From: Sphaerosporella brunnea
Taxonomy: Eukaryota > Ascomycota > Pezizomycetes > Pezizales > Pyronemataceae
DNA: 64,000 nucleotides
Reading direction: 5' to 3'
Assembly (NCBI GenBank): GCA_008704415.1
Contig: VXIS01000141.1
Location: 1 to 64,000 of the forward strand
Shown: positions 1 to 9,587 of the stretch, one piece after another
How the letters are laid out: the number at the start of each line of letters is the position of its first letter
Numbering within the stretch: the stretch's first letter is position 1
Notes under the pieces: generated by a model
What the model saw: only the letters and a program-made list of their open reading frames with translations
Databases searched by the model: none
Told to the model about the DNA's origin: nothing
Made by a program: the position numbers and the translations under genes

Positions 1-607
1 CCCGACCGTTATACCGGAACGTACCCGGTGGGTATATGAGGGGAGCACCTGTGACAAGACTTGATAAGTACCAAAGTCACTTCGGTAATTGGTCATCACG
101 TCATAGCTACTGCGGCACTTCAATAGGGCATTCTAGGCATCAAAGCTTACGCGTTCAATCACGCCATAGCTGCAGAAGAGTGTCCGAGTTGGAGTGGGGG
201 TTATCTATAATCCCTGGCTAGTCAAAGAAGCTCGGTACCCTTACGTGGCAATCGGGGCAATTGTTCGTCCGAGGATTGGAAATCAACTTTGAGGCTCAAA
301 AGGCGAATCCGTCATTATATAACCCGCGAGATTTCCCTCGAGTTGAGAGACCACCAGAGTTAGCAGACATCATCGTTAGGATATTGTGAGGTTCAGCCTT
401 AACAATATTATCGTTTACACAATCTATATTCGTTTCGAAATCTTTATCCTATTTTCCCTTCGGTACGAATATACTCGTACCATTAGCGAATCTTTACCGA
501 TCCCGTATCTGAAAGCTCTTCGCCCAACAAGTGTCTTTTCCTTAGAAAAGGATTACTGTTTGGCCTATCTTCCTTGTACGCGGTTTAGTGAACCTAGTGG
601 TTTTACA
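1..607. other. Unassigned repeat-like DNA, possible solo-LTR remnant
   Basis: No convincing coding region is visible. The stretch has a TATATAA-like box near 316, is AT-rich between about 390 and 530, and contains a small inverted repeat around 461-480 (GGTACGA...TCGTACC). The order of TATA box, leader and a CAACA end near 533 is the kind of layout an LTR has, but no second copy lies in the window to prove it. It lies next to the gag remnant and is probably part of the same nest of element debris. Confidence 0.25.
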
Positions 608-1429
608 CTAAGTGCTAGACCGAAGTTTGCGGAGGTGCTCAACGGCACGGATTTGGGAGTCAAGACGTTGGCACAGGTTGACAAAGTCGTTAAGGTTGGT
701 GGGATTCGGGGTGCCGATGAGCTTCTCGAGGATTTCGATTGAGAGTCCATGCCGGAGGGCATCCATGGTGGCACGTTGATCCCAATCCAAATCGGAGACT
801 AGCCTGGAGAACTCGGCGTAGTATAGCGAGAATTCCTTGTTGCCTTGTCGAAGGGTTTGGAGCTTGTGACGAGCTGTGGCGGCGCGGTCCGGGTCATCGA
901 AGGCAGTCTGGAGGACGCTGATGACGTCTTCAACATCGTCGAGTCCTGTAATCGTGCCATTATCGCGAATGTAGGGGAGGAGTTGTTCCATGGCACGGCC
1001 TTCACATCGGTTGATGGCATAGGACAACCGTAGCTGGGGGGTTGGGAAACGTGTGGTGTCTGCAAACAGCTTGAGACGGAGCTGGGCGACAAACGACCGA
1101 AGCTTATCGCGGGTGCCGTCGAACATAGGCGCGTCCGGGAGCTTGTCACCTCGTGCTCCATGGTTCTCTGGTGCCAGCTGGCCCAGGATGCGGGTGATGA
1201 TTTCTCGTTGACGGACCAGTTCTCGCTCGGCAGCGTCAGCTCGAGCGGTTTCTTCGGCCAAGGTAAGGTCGTCGTCTGTGGGTGCAAGTGTATAGTCAGG
1301 GGTGCTGAGGACTTCCGTGCAGATTCTGTGGATATAGTCGAGAGGGTCGTTGTTTTCAAGATCGGTGAGAGCGCTGGCAGCCACGAGGCGTGCCCAGAGG
1401 TCGTCGGAGATAGCTTTGTATATTGGCAT
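608..1429 (-). pseudogene. Gag-like capsid protein remnant of an LTR retrotransposon (Ty3/Gypsy type)
   Basis: The minus-strand frame begins at an ATG at 1429 (MPIYKAISDDLWARL) and runs about 273 codons. It has the look of fungal retrotransposon gag: a helical N-terminus with a short coiled stretch (about residues 65-90, AEETARADAAERELVRQRE), then a capsid-like region (PMFDGTRDKLRSFVAQLRLK, and YAEFSRLVSDLDWDQ further on). The frame stops shortly after NDFVNLCQRLDSQIRAVEHL. This is where a CCHC zinc knuckle would normally follow, but none is present, and no protease, reverse transcriptase or integrase follows at lower coordinates. I read it as a 3'-truncated, non-autonomous relic. The longer frame starting near 1600 is leader or LTR read-through, not protein. 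Family assignment rests on overall gag architecture. Confidence 0.65.
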
Positions 1430-1440
1430 GGTGTGTCGAT

Positions 1441-1730
1441 GTCGGGAGCAGGAGCAGGAGCTACGTAGGTTGGAGATAGTTCGACAGAACGTACTGTAAC
1501 GGGACAGGCGCGAGGAAACGTCCAAGGTACGTAGCTTTCGAGGCAAGGACCAGAGGCAGGAGGACAAGGACAAGAGGCAGAAGAAGACGAGACAAGACAA
1601 GGTGGTTCAAGGTTACTAGGTTCACTAGTATACAAGACGTTCTGTAAAGAAGAAAAGAAGAAAAGAAACAAAAACAAGTGAAACCTCGCTATTTATGCTT
1701 TCCCGTCACGTGACCGCGCGTCACGTGACA
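1441..1730 (-). repeat. Probable 5' LTR and leader of the gag element
   Basis: Read on the minus strand, the sequence upstream of gag starts near 1730 with TGTCACGTGACG, then a second CACGTGAC box, a TATA-like CATAAATAG near 1690-1698, and a pyrimidine-rich leader of about 250 bases into the gag ATG. A TG start, a TATA box and a leader are what an LTR should show. The 3' LTR copy is absent from the window, so the boundary is inferred. The paired CACGTG boxes could be transcription-factor sites. Confidence 0.35.
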
Positions 1731-1762
1731 CCCTAACCCTAGCGCCGAGCCACCCCTTAACC

Positions 1763-2926
1763 TTGAGCCGTGACAACACCTATCGGGTAGACTGCTTCTT
1801 GCCGTTCGGTCTGCGCACAGCACCCTATATTTTCGACCTTTTTGCGAAAGCGCTGCACTGGATACTCGACTCAGAGACAAACCCGGAGTTTGCGACCATC
1901 CACTACCTTGACGATTTTCTCGGCGTCGGTCCACCAAGCACCGCTACTGCTGCGGAATTTAGTCGCCAATTTGAACGGATCTGCAGCCGCCTCGGCCTCC
2001 GCATCAAGGAGAGCAAAAGTATCACCGGCACGACAGCTGAATTTGGTGGCATTGAACTGGATACGCTCACTATGGAGGCTCGGCTCCCCTCCTCAAAGCT
2101 CGACAAAGCTACTGAGCTTGTAGAGCACGCGCTGAAGAAGGGAAAGCTCAACCTTCAGGAGCTGCAGTCGCTCATCGGCTTCCTGTCATTCTGCAGCAAG
2201 GTTGTTCCCCTTGGTCGCAGCTTTCTTCGACGCCTCTATGATGCGACCAGCAACTACCCTCGCACAGGAACGAGCACCCAGGCCACAAAGCAACGACGTC
2301 GCCTCACCGCTGACATGAAGGCGGACCTACACTGGTGGCAGTGTTTTCTACCATTTTGGAATGGGATTGCCATCATCCGCCCTACCCCTCGCGCAACGCT
2401 TCTTCTTTGGACCGACGCCTCAGGAAACGATGGCCTGGGCGGCTATTTTCTTCCCTCTTACTCTCCTGGGGCTACCACTGGCACTGTCGACAACCTCACC
2501 GCTGTTGACAACCCCGTGGCCAAAGCATCCACCTGTCAGTGTGCCGCCATCGCAGACTTGGACCTCAGAAAGCTCACTTGGTCCTCGGCCTTCTCTAAAC
2601 CCCACTCGCGTCACCACAGACATAAGCACATCAACTACAAAGAGACGCTCGCTGTCCTCACCAGCTTCAGGCTCTGGACCTCCGCATTCTCGGGCAGAAA
2701 TATTACAATACACACAGACAACACCGCCGTGTACCATGGCCTGAACAAGCGCTCCATGCGGGGGCCCGCTATGGAGCCATTGCGAGAAATCACCTTGCTA
2801 GCTGCGCTACATGACATCACATTTTCTGCGCATTGGATACCCACCTCAGAAAACCACCTGGCTGACCTTCTCTCGCGCCGCCATTTTGCTAAGATCGCTG
2901 ACCTTTGCCCCCTACTTAAGATTTAG
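1763..2926 (+). pseudogene. Reverse transcriptase (C-terminal part) and RNase H of the Ngaro/DIRS element
   Basis: Polymerase and RNase H part of the element, which would copy element RNA into DNA. The frame enters in the RT palm: CFLPFGLRTAPYIFD is followed by the catalytic YLDD box (IHYLDDFL, about residues 46-53). The thumb follows, then an RNase H fold with the acidic residues in place: WTDASGNDGLGG, YKETLAVL, IHTDNTAVYHGL and ENHLADLLSR. It begins with no ATG (the first in-frame codon is TTG) and lacks RT motifs 1-4, so it cannot make a working polymerase. I see no internal stop in the surviving part, so loss of the 5' half may be fairly recent. The stop is the TAG at 2924-2926. Confidence 0.85.
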
Positions 2927-4020
2927 CCTACTCAGGCCTCCAGCGGGACCCACCCGAAGAGTGGTATGCCGATGTTGGCCTCCCCCGCACCACTGCTCGC
3001 TATCTCTGGTGGGGCCTCAGCGCCAATACACGTCGCACCTACGCCACTGCCCGCAATAGCTACATTACCTTCGCTGCCTTTGCTGGAATCGAGCCTTTCC
3101 CACCCACAGCTGATTCTTTGTGCAACTGGATGGCCTACCTTGCCAACCGCGGGCGCACGAAGTCTACCACTATGAAAGCATACCTGACGGGCCTGCGCTC
3201 CTACTGCGTTGACATGGGCACGAATAACCTGGACCTCTTCCACCATCCCCGGGTGCAGCGCACCATCCGTGGAATTAAGATCTTTCACGGCGCACGTGAG
3301 GGCGACCTCAGAGAGCGCCTTCCCATTACCCGCGATCTCCTGCTACGCATTCTTACAAGGCTAGACACCAACACCCAGGAAGGGGCAACCTACCACGCCG
3401 CCTTCTGCACTGCCTTCGCTGGCTTCCTTCGAGTGGGTGAATTCACCTGGACCTCCACCGAGTGGCTACTAGGTGCTGCAGATTTCTCAACATGGCACGT
3501 CACCCGCAGATCCGTGCAATTCCTCGACAACGATAACTCCCGCCTCTATTTGACACTCCCAGCATCCAAGACAGACCCCTTTCGGATGGGAATCACCATT
3601 ACCATCGCCGCCACCTCAGACGCGGCATGCCCTGTCAAATCATTACGCCACCTCTTCGAGAAATACCCGCTGCCAACCTTTAGCCCCCTCTTCACTCTCG
3701 GTCGCAACCCCACCACCATCGATCCCACCACTATTGACTTCACCACTGTCGATTCTGCCTTCACTCGCTCCAAGGTCATCAGCCGGGTTCGCGCCATCCT
3801 GCTTGAGCTTGGAGTCCCAGGAAACTATTCCGGGCACTCCTTTCGCCGGGGCGCCGCGACGTGGGCCCGCTCTATCGGCATCCCTGACACCGATCTACAG
3901 CTACTGGGCCGCTGGAAATCAGACGCCTACAAGCGCTATATTGAGGTGCACCCAGAGCACGTCTACCATGTCTCTCGCCGCCTGCAGACCTTGCCGCCGC
4001 CGCCGCCCGGGGGCCACTAG
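2920..4020 (+). CDS. Tyrosine recombinase (integrase) of the Ngaro/DIRS element
   Basis: The frame is open from 2920, just after a TAA at 2917-2919, to the TAG at 4018-4020. It overlaps the RNase H stop by 7 nt in the -1 frame. No ATG occurs before about 3130, so translation is probably coupled to or frameshifted from the RT frame. An N-terminal SAM-like DNA-binding part (TYATARNSYITFAAFAG through GLRSYCVDMG) is followed by the catalytic domain. The conserved residues are present: Arg in FAGFLRVGEFTW, the H-x-x-R pair in YSGHSFRRGAATW, Trp in LGRWKSDAYKRYI, and the nucleophile Tyr in the same stretch. It would insert circular element DNA without a target duplication. The protein part looks intact. 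A proline run and HH/GGH end close the C-terminus. Confidence 0.85.
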   Translation, partial: DLAYSGLQRDPPEEWYADVGLPRTTARYLWWGLSANTRRTYATARNSYITFAAFAGIEPFPPTADSLCNWMAYLANRGRTKSTTMKAYLTGLRSYCVDMGTNNLDLFHHPRVQRTIRGIKIFHGAREGDLRERLPITRDLLLRILTRLDTNTQEGATYHAAFCTAFAGFLRVGEFTWTSTEWLLGAADFSTWHVTRRSVQFLDNDNSRLYLTLPASKTDPFRMGITITIAATSDAACPVKSLRHLFEKYPLPTFSPLFTLGRNPTTIDPTTIDFTTVDSAFTRSKVISRVRAILLELGVPGNYSGHSFRRGAATWARSIGIPDTDLQLLGRWKSDAYKRYIEVHPEHVYHVSRRLQTLPPPPPGGH

Positions 4021-4050
4021 CTGCCAGCTGCCAGCTGCCAGCTACCCGCT
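4021..4050 (+). repeat. Short tandem repeat of CTGCCAG units
   Basis: Immediately after the recombinase stop the heptamer CTGCCAG is repeated three times and then decays. It lies just upstream of repeat B1 of the Ngaro element. Confidence 0.8.
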
Positions 4051-4072
4051 AGGGCCCGAGCCTGGGGTGTTT

Positions 4073-4273
4073 TGGGAGGAGCTGTCGGCAGCTTCGCTGC
4101 CGCACCCAGGCAAACACAAGGGAAGGAGGATGAGGACGGAGTGGCGGAGAAAGGATGAGGTCGGAGGATGGACCCGGAGCGGAGGAACGAGGACACTTGG
4201 TTTACTTGTTCGCTCCGGCGCTTTTTGTATTTTGTTTCAATGGGTATTTGCTCGCAGGCGCGATAGTTGCTAG
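4073..4273 (+). repeat. Split direct repeat B1 of the Ngaro-type element
   Basis: A 201-bp unit starting TGGGAGGAGCTGTCGGCAGC and ending GCGATAGTTGCTAG. It is repeated exactly 437 bp downstream with only two visible differences (CCCAGG here, CCTGGG there). The near identity points to a recent or homogenised copy. Confidence 0.9.
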
Positions 4274-4509
4274 ATGTCACGGTGAGCCGTGGGCTAGCAA
4301 CAGAGACGCTGCACCGTGGTGGGTGGCCGGCCGCCGGTGGCGGGTTAGCTCCGCTCGCCCGGCCGCCAGCGGCGGGCTGGCTCCGCCTGCCCGGCCGGCG
4401 CAGGAACTTAAGGGTCCGGCCACGCCGCCCCCCCTTCTGTTCCTCACCACACACGGTTCTCGCTTCGCCCCCACCCACCCGCTCCATTTCTCAGTAGCTC
4501 CTCGGAGAC
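4274..4509 (+). repeat. Spacer between B repeats (A2 of the Ngaro-type element)
   Basis: This GC-rich 236-bp unit lies between B1 and B2. In Ngaro elements this position is A2, a copy of the 5'-terminal A1 repeat, which is missing here because the 5' end is lost. It contains two diverged tandem copies of a roughly 32-bp GGCCGCC..GGCGGG..CTCCGC unit (about 4330-4400). Confidence 0.65.
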
Positions 4510-4710
4510 TGGGAGGAGCTGTCGGCAGCTTCGCTGCCGCACCTGGGCAAACACAAGGGAAGGAGGATGAGGACGGAGTGGCGGAGAAAGGATGAGGTCG
4601 GAGGATGGACCCGGAGCGGAGGAACGAGGACACTTGGTTTACTTGTTCGCTCCGGCGCTTTTTGTATTTTGTTTCAATGGGTATTTGCTCGCAGGCGCGA
4701 TAGTTGCTAG
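4510..4710 (+). repeat. Split direct repeat B2, right terminus of the Ngaro-type element
   Basis: Second copy of the 201-bp unit, matching 4073-4273 with a constant 437-bp offset. Similarity stops at 4710 (GTTGCTAG, then CGGCTCAG), which I take as the right end of the element. Confidence 0.9.
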
Positions 4711-5189
4711 CGGCTCAGAAAACCTTACGCGAAGACTGTTCCACAAGTACAGACCGAGTGCTAGATTGTGAATTGTTGCCGGCTCGAATTCGATGGATAT
4801 TGCCCCCCCAACCGGCGGCGGGCGTTATTTCCTTCCACGACTACGTCTCGGAGGCTCGATTCTATCTGCTTTGCATGTAGATCCTCCGCTGGCCACGTAT
4901 CCATTCGAATTCCATATAGTTGGTGAATGCGGAGAATTCCCGATTCCCCCACTGTTTTTCTGAGGTTCAAACAAAAGAGTTCAGCACCAAGAGCTTTCTC
5001 TACTCTAGATATATCTATTACATACATTCCATCATGTCCAACAACAAATGACATCAGGCAGCACCCATTACAAGCAACACAAGTGCTTTATATGAAGTAG
5101 ACAAAAGCAAGCCACCCAGCCCAGCCAGTACTCCAGAAATAAATAAATAAAAAAAGACATGGTATCAATATCTATAAAAATCTAACTAC
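4711..5189. other. Gene-free stretch, possibly repeat-derived
   Basis: A 97-codon minus-strand frame at 4761-5054 can be read but shows no domain I recognise, and its codon texture changes along its length. The rest is AT-rich (AATAAATAAATAAA near 5135-5148). It lies downstream of the Cuz1-type gene's stop, so the right part is probably that gene's 3' UTR. Confidence 0.4.
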
Positions 5190-6241
5190 CTACTCTATTA
5201 GCTCCGTCATTTGCAGTCCGCGGAGTAAGACGATAGTATTCCCGTTGGCAGTGGCGTCTCCGATCTTCTCCCCGAAGCTCAGGACCCTACCGCCTTCGAC
5301 GTGGAAAACGCGCAGCCGCTTCTCCTCGTCGTTTCCCTGGTTGTTGACGTTTGTGATCTGCAGGCTCTTTGCCGCCAGGTCTAGCACTTTGCCGACGCTC
5401 CAGTCCTTGGTTGGGATCGTTAGCCATGCCCGCACGTGAAAGGGGAGGGGGGGGAGGGGTCACATCACATACCTTATTATACCAGAACGTCCCCTTCGGG
5501 AGCTTAGCCGTGGTGGTCCTCGCCTCCGCCTCGACGTAAAGGTAGACTCTCTTCTCTGGGGGTACTTTCTCATCGCCCTTCGCCTCGCGCTTCATCTTCA
5601 TGACAGCCGCGACACTTGAATTCCCGGGTTTCCGTCCCTGGGTAAGGCTCGCAAACATGGCCGCAACCCCACCGCCACCAGCAGCAGATTTCTGCGAGGT
5701 CCACGCTTTATTAAAGTTCGCCAGAGCCTCTTTGGCTTTCGCCTGGGCAACCGTCATCGGCGCGGCCGCAGGCGGTTTGCAGTCGTGCGCATCTTGCAGC
5801 CGGTGGGAGAGGCAGTATTGTTTCCAGCACCCCACGCATTTCACACCGGGCTGCGTCGGCGTGTTGATGGTGGTTTTGCATTTCGGTGCGGCGCAGGGCG
5901 CGGCGAGAAGGCTGCGGCGGGGGTTTGTGGCGGGGGCGGCGGCGCCAGAGGAGGGTGCGGCCTTTGGCCGCAGCGACGATAGCCAGGACCCCGCTTTTTT
6001 GCAGGAGTGCGCGGTTTCGGTGCGGTGGTCGAGACAGAACGTGCTGTGAGGGGGCGAGGGGGGTAAGTTACTTGCTTGCTTGCTTGCTTGCTGGGATGGA
6101 TGCGTACCCTTTGCACGACTCGCATACGAAAGGAAGGAAGTCCAGCTGCTTGCACGTGTCGATGTCGCAGTGTGCGCCGATGCCGGCTACGTCCGAGTTC
6201 TTGAGAATCTCTTCTTGCTGTTCTCGCGTGGGCGTCGGCAT
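5190..6241 (-). CDS. cuz1: AN1-type zinc-finger / ubiquitin-like protein, Cuz1/ZFAND1 family
   Basis: Proposed exons: 6241-6108, 6043-5473, 5405-5190 (306 aa). Cuz1/ZFAND1 proteins bind Cdc48/p97 and the proteasome and act on ubiquitinated proteins under arsenite stress. Two AN1 fingers are visible after splicing. The first runs CDIDTCKQLDFLPFVCESCK, and the intron joint restores KGTFCLDHRTETAHSC. The second (CAAPKCKT through CWKQYCLSHRLQDAHDC) keeps the C-x2-C-x4-C-x2-H-x5-H-x-C tail. The last exon (DWSVGKVLDLAAKSLQITN...) fits the C-terminal ubiquitin-like domain. The start MPTPTREQQEEIL is the ATG nearest the first finger. Introns are 64 and 67 bp, and the first contains a (CAAG)n tract. 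The second acceptor (CCAAG/GAC) was chosen because it joins FWYNK to DWSVGK in frame. Confidence 0.85.
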
Positions 6242-8262
6242 GGTGGCTTTGGGAGCGAGGTACTCTAACTTTTTGTGAACCTCGGGGGAGAGCTGTTCGA
6301 TGGCGAAGATGAAGCGCAGGTACAGCAGTTGGATGGTGTGTGGAGTGAAGCTTCGAAGCAGGCCGAGTATATAGCCTTGCTGGCTCACGGGCCCAGCCGC
6401 AGCCCCATCGTGGCAAGTAAGCAGCTTCCACGCAGATCGAGAAGGGTCTGGGGCAGTGGCGGCAGATGACAAAGCTGGGTTAGGCTTGTTGATTCCAATT
6501 CACGATCGTCCGGGCGTGTCTGTCCATGCTGCCGTGCCTATTGCAGGTCACTCTTACCATCAACTCCTGGCAATTGATTACAGAAACATGGTGAATGTGT
6601 GCAGTTATTGTTTGTACATGTTTAGATAGGCTGCGTTTCCCACTGATGGTGTTCTGGCCTTTACCGTTCCCGCTAGAGTTAGCCAACGGCTCACCGCACA
6701 ATACACCGTCGAGACTCACAGACTTGAGCATCGTCGCCTGCCTAAATCCTTTCACAAAGCCATCTCTATAGCTCGCGCTCTACTCTCATTCCCGGCAATC
6801 TGTCTGCACTCCGCACCAACAAAGCTGAAATCTCCCATGCTTGAGCTCAAGACCAACAACAACCATGCATCCGAACCCCCCCCCCCCCTCCCCGCCGCGT
6901 GCGCCAGTCCGCATCCGCTATGCAGCTTTTAAACTCTGCATAGATATGGCCTCGGCCACTCCTTTTCCTCAACCATTGAATCGACTTATGCATTGTACCT
7001 ACCCCCAGGTTCTGTCCGTTGACAAAAATCAACGCTTCGGTACTTAATTAACTACAGTCTTGATCGTGGAATATGTAGAGCCCATCCCTCCTGGGTTTAA
7101 ATCCTTGGGAATATAGCGATTGCCGTTCTTTTCACATCCTAAAAGGCCCGGAGATGGCAGTCCATGGGGTTTGAGCGGACGTTACGTTAGCCGGCCAAAA
7201 AAGTACCTGCTGGAAGAGCCATATGTATGTGCTAGTACACGAAGCGGTACTATCCGAAATGGAACCACCCGCCCAGTCACCCGGTGAATGAATTACCCCG
7301 GAATTGGTTATCCTTCGAATCTAGACTTCCCCACGGGGTATTCGCATGTGCGTCTTCTCCACAAGCCTTGTCCGTCCGGCCCATGGCGGGGGCCAACACG
7401 TTTTTATTTTATGGCTTATTGGGCTATCTAATTCTAAGGCAATAATATCGAGGTCTATATAGAGAAAGGGAAACATCTCCCTCTCTTCTGACGAGGAGAA
7501 GGAGCTCTAACCCTCCTCTCTTTTGCAACAACCACGGAACCGTGTGCATGCTTCTCTCTTCATTCATACGTCCTGAAATTCCAGTAAACACTACCCAAAA
7601 TATGACCCCCGAGGGTCAAAGCCCGTAAGATTGCGCTCAGGCAGGCAGATTCAGCTGCATAGAGACCAGCATCCCCAGGTTCCAGCCTTTCGGGGAACTG
7701 GATTCCGGGCGAGTAAGCACTCACCACAGTACTTTAGCACAGCTCTTCCCACATATGTACGTACGCACTTCCGAACTGAAGGTGCTAGATAGACGGGGAA
7801 AAGGAAGCTTAAGTTCCCAAAAAGCGGTCTCCGCATTGGGCGGGGGGGGGGGGGCAGACGCGACACCCAACCTGCGGGCATTGCAAGAAGACGGATATAA
7901 CGGCGCTGGTTTCCTGGATCTTCATCTCTACCGCAAAAAACACTCCCAACCCGCCACTAAAAAGCAGCAGCACCGCTCCTTGGATTTGTTTGTTTGTTTT
8001 AATCATGATGTATTCGGCCGCTTGCGGCCATGACATACAGGAGAAGAAGAGACTATGCTACCTCCCGGGATACAGAAGTCCCGCTGCCGGGGCCTGCGGC
8101 CCTCCTAAGGAAAAAGACAAAGGAAATCGCACCAAATATGAGAGCGCACCAAGGAAATTCGTTATATGCCAAGGAAATTCGTAAGATCCTATACACGATG
8201 CCCTAACTGGGCCAGCATCCAACTTTTGTCGTGCGGAGAAAGTCTAAAACCGCTCCTTGGAT
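6242..8262. other. 2-kb gene-free region between cuz1 and the acetate transporter gene
   Basis: Only short frames without recognisable domains occur, for example 6480-6755 on the minus strand. The stretch around 7430-7570 has a TCTATATAGAG box followed by a CT/GA-rich leader ending in GCAACA, which is reminiscent of an LTR end, but I cannot find the other boundary. A G-run lies near 7842-7855. The part just before 8263 must hold the transporter promoter. Confidence 0.5.
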
Positions 8263-9587
8263 ATGTCGACATCTAACAGCTCGGTCGTGCAGGACATCGA
8301 GAAGGATGCGGGAAGTACACCGACCCACGACTACGTGGAGCGGGTGCAGACCATAACGCTCACACCGGAAGTGTTCGAGAAGCTCTACTTGACGCCCCAG
8401 AACAAAGTGAAGGGTGATCTTCATTCAGCATTTGGGAATCCCACTCCTGTGTTCGTCCCTGATGATGATGCTGAATGCTAGGTAATACCAGTGTTCTCAA
8501 TAGCCGGCCCAAAAAGCCCGGGCTGTCAGCCCGGCTGCCAAAATGGGCCGGCTGGGCTGGCTGTTTGATCAGCCCGGCTACGAAGCCCGGGCTGGCTCTG
8601 CGTCTTTGTATGTAAAAGTCGCGAATTGATACAGAGTGATAACCAGTGAAGCAACAATGATGTCCATTCTTCATACCCGAGCAGCCCACAGCCAGCCGGC
8701 CGGGCTGCGAGTTGAAAAGCCCGGCTGGCTGGCTATTGAGAACACTGGGTAATACTTGCCGGTAGCTGACGTTCGTAGTGCCTTGATCGGCTTGATACTG
8801 AGTTTGACGCCGCTGTCAATCGTGCTGCTGGGTTGGAAAGGTGCTAGCGTGTCTGCCTTCGAGTACGTTTGAATCTCCACATCGACTGGAAATGCTTGAG
8901 GTTGGCTAATCCCCTCCCCTGCAGTGCCGTTTTCGTCTTCGCCGGCGGTGTCCTGATGATCGTGGCTGGCGTGCTGGAGTTTTTCTTGGGGACTACCTTT
9001 CCATGCGTGGTATTTATATCACAGGGTAAGTCACTTTCTAATGCTATTCAACATCGGTTACTGACCCGACACCTTCCAGGTTCTCTATACTTTGTCTTGG
9101 GAGCGATGAACATCCCCGGTTTCGGGGTGATGCAAGCTTTCGTGACCTCTGAATATACCAGCGGAGATCAGAATCCACAATTCTACAATTCCTTCGGTCA
9201 GATCCCTCCAATCGCCTAGCGGAAGCCAGCCGGTGTATTATTAACATGCAGCACTTTGCAGCCTTCTTCCTCGCCTGCATCGGGTTCGAGTGTTTCGTCT
9301 TCATGCTAGCCGCACTCCGTATCAACCTGTTGCTATTCTTAATCTTCCTCTTCACGGTCCTGGGCGTGGAATTGTTGGCAGGAGGGTACTGGGCCATTGG
9401 CTACGGGAACATGGAGCTGGGGACGAAGCTGGTGCATGTCGCAGGTGGCTCGCTGCTTGTGGTCGCCTTGCTCGGCTGGTATTATTTCTATGTCACCGTA
9501 CCTTGGGCCTCCTCCGGCCTGTTCCCGACCCCCCGTTACAGTCTTCAGATCGTGACGCCCTGGATGGCACGGTTGATGCGGGGGTGA
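8263..9587 (+). CDS. GPR1/FUN34/YaaH (SatP) family membrane transporter, acetate-type
   Basis: Exons 8263-8450, 8779-8862, 8925-9025, 9080-9196, 9262-9587 (271 aa). The family consists of six-helix plasma-membrane proteins that move acetate or ammonia. The N-terminal signature is clear: LTPEVFEKLYLTP, KGDLHSAFGNPTPV, and across the first joint ALIGLILSLTPLS with GWKGAS. Later helices read FAGGVLMIVAGVLEFFLG, AFFLACIGFECFVFMLAALR and ELLAGGYWAIGYGN. Length fits the family (about 240-300 aa). The start is the ATG at 8263; the in-frame TTG upstream is weaker. Introns 2-4 are 54-65 bp, but intron 1 is 328 bp because a 259-bp transposable element with its duplicated target sits in it. Splicing out the whole interval with GTTCGT...TTCGTAG keeps the frame, so the gene should still work. 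Several family members occur in fungi, so orthology to Ady2/AcpA is not claimed. Confidence 0.87.
8489..8747. mobile_element. hAT-type MITE inserted in intron 1 of the transporter gene
   Basis: The 259-bp element has perfect 17-bp terminal inverted repeats (CAGTGTTCTCAATAGCC ... GGCTATTGAGAACACTG). It is flanked on both sides by the same 8-mer GGTAATAC (8481-8488 and 8748-8755). An 8-bp target duplication with CAGTG ends is typical of hAT transposons. The inside is GC-rich with repeated AGCCCGG/GGCTGG motifs and codes for nothing, so it needs a transposase from elsewhere. Perfect ends and perfect duplication suggest a young insertion. Confidence 0.92.

Larger units (their letters stand above)
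1731..4710 (+). mobile_element. 5'-truncated Ngaro/DIRS-type tyrosine-recombinase retrotransposon
   Basis: The segment carries, in order, the C-terminal half of a reverse transcriptase with RNase H (1763-2926), a tyrosine recombinase (2920-4020), and a terminal block in which a 201-bp repeat (4073-4273) recurs at 4510-4710 around a 236-bp spacer. RT-RH plus a tyrosine recombinase in place of a DDE integrase defines the DIRS order. The split direct repeat B1-A2-B2 is the hallmark of its Ngaro branch. The 5' A1 repeat, any gag-like ORF and the RT finger motifs are missing, and the left edge runs into the gag-element LTR somewhere in 1731-1766. The right terminus is taken as the end of B2 at 4710. 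Confidence 0.8.

Noticed and set aside
1428..1677. N-terminal extensions of the gag frame (to 1600) and the 292-codon frame to 1677
   Set aside because: They read through leader or LTR DNA with Ser/Cys/Pro low complexity. The ATG at 1429 gives a gag-like start.
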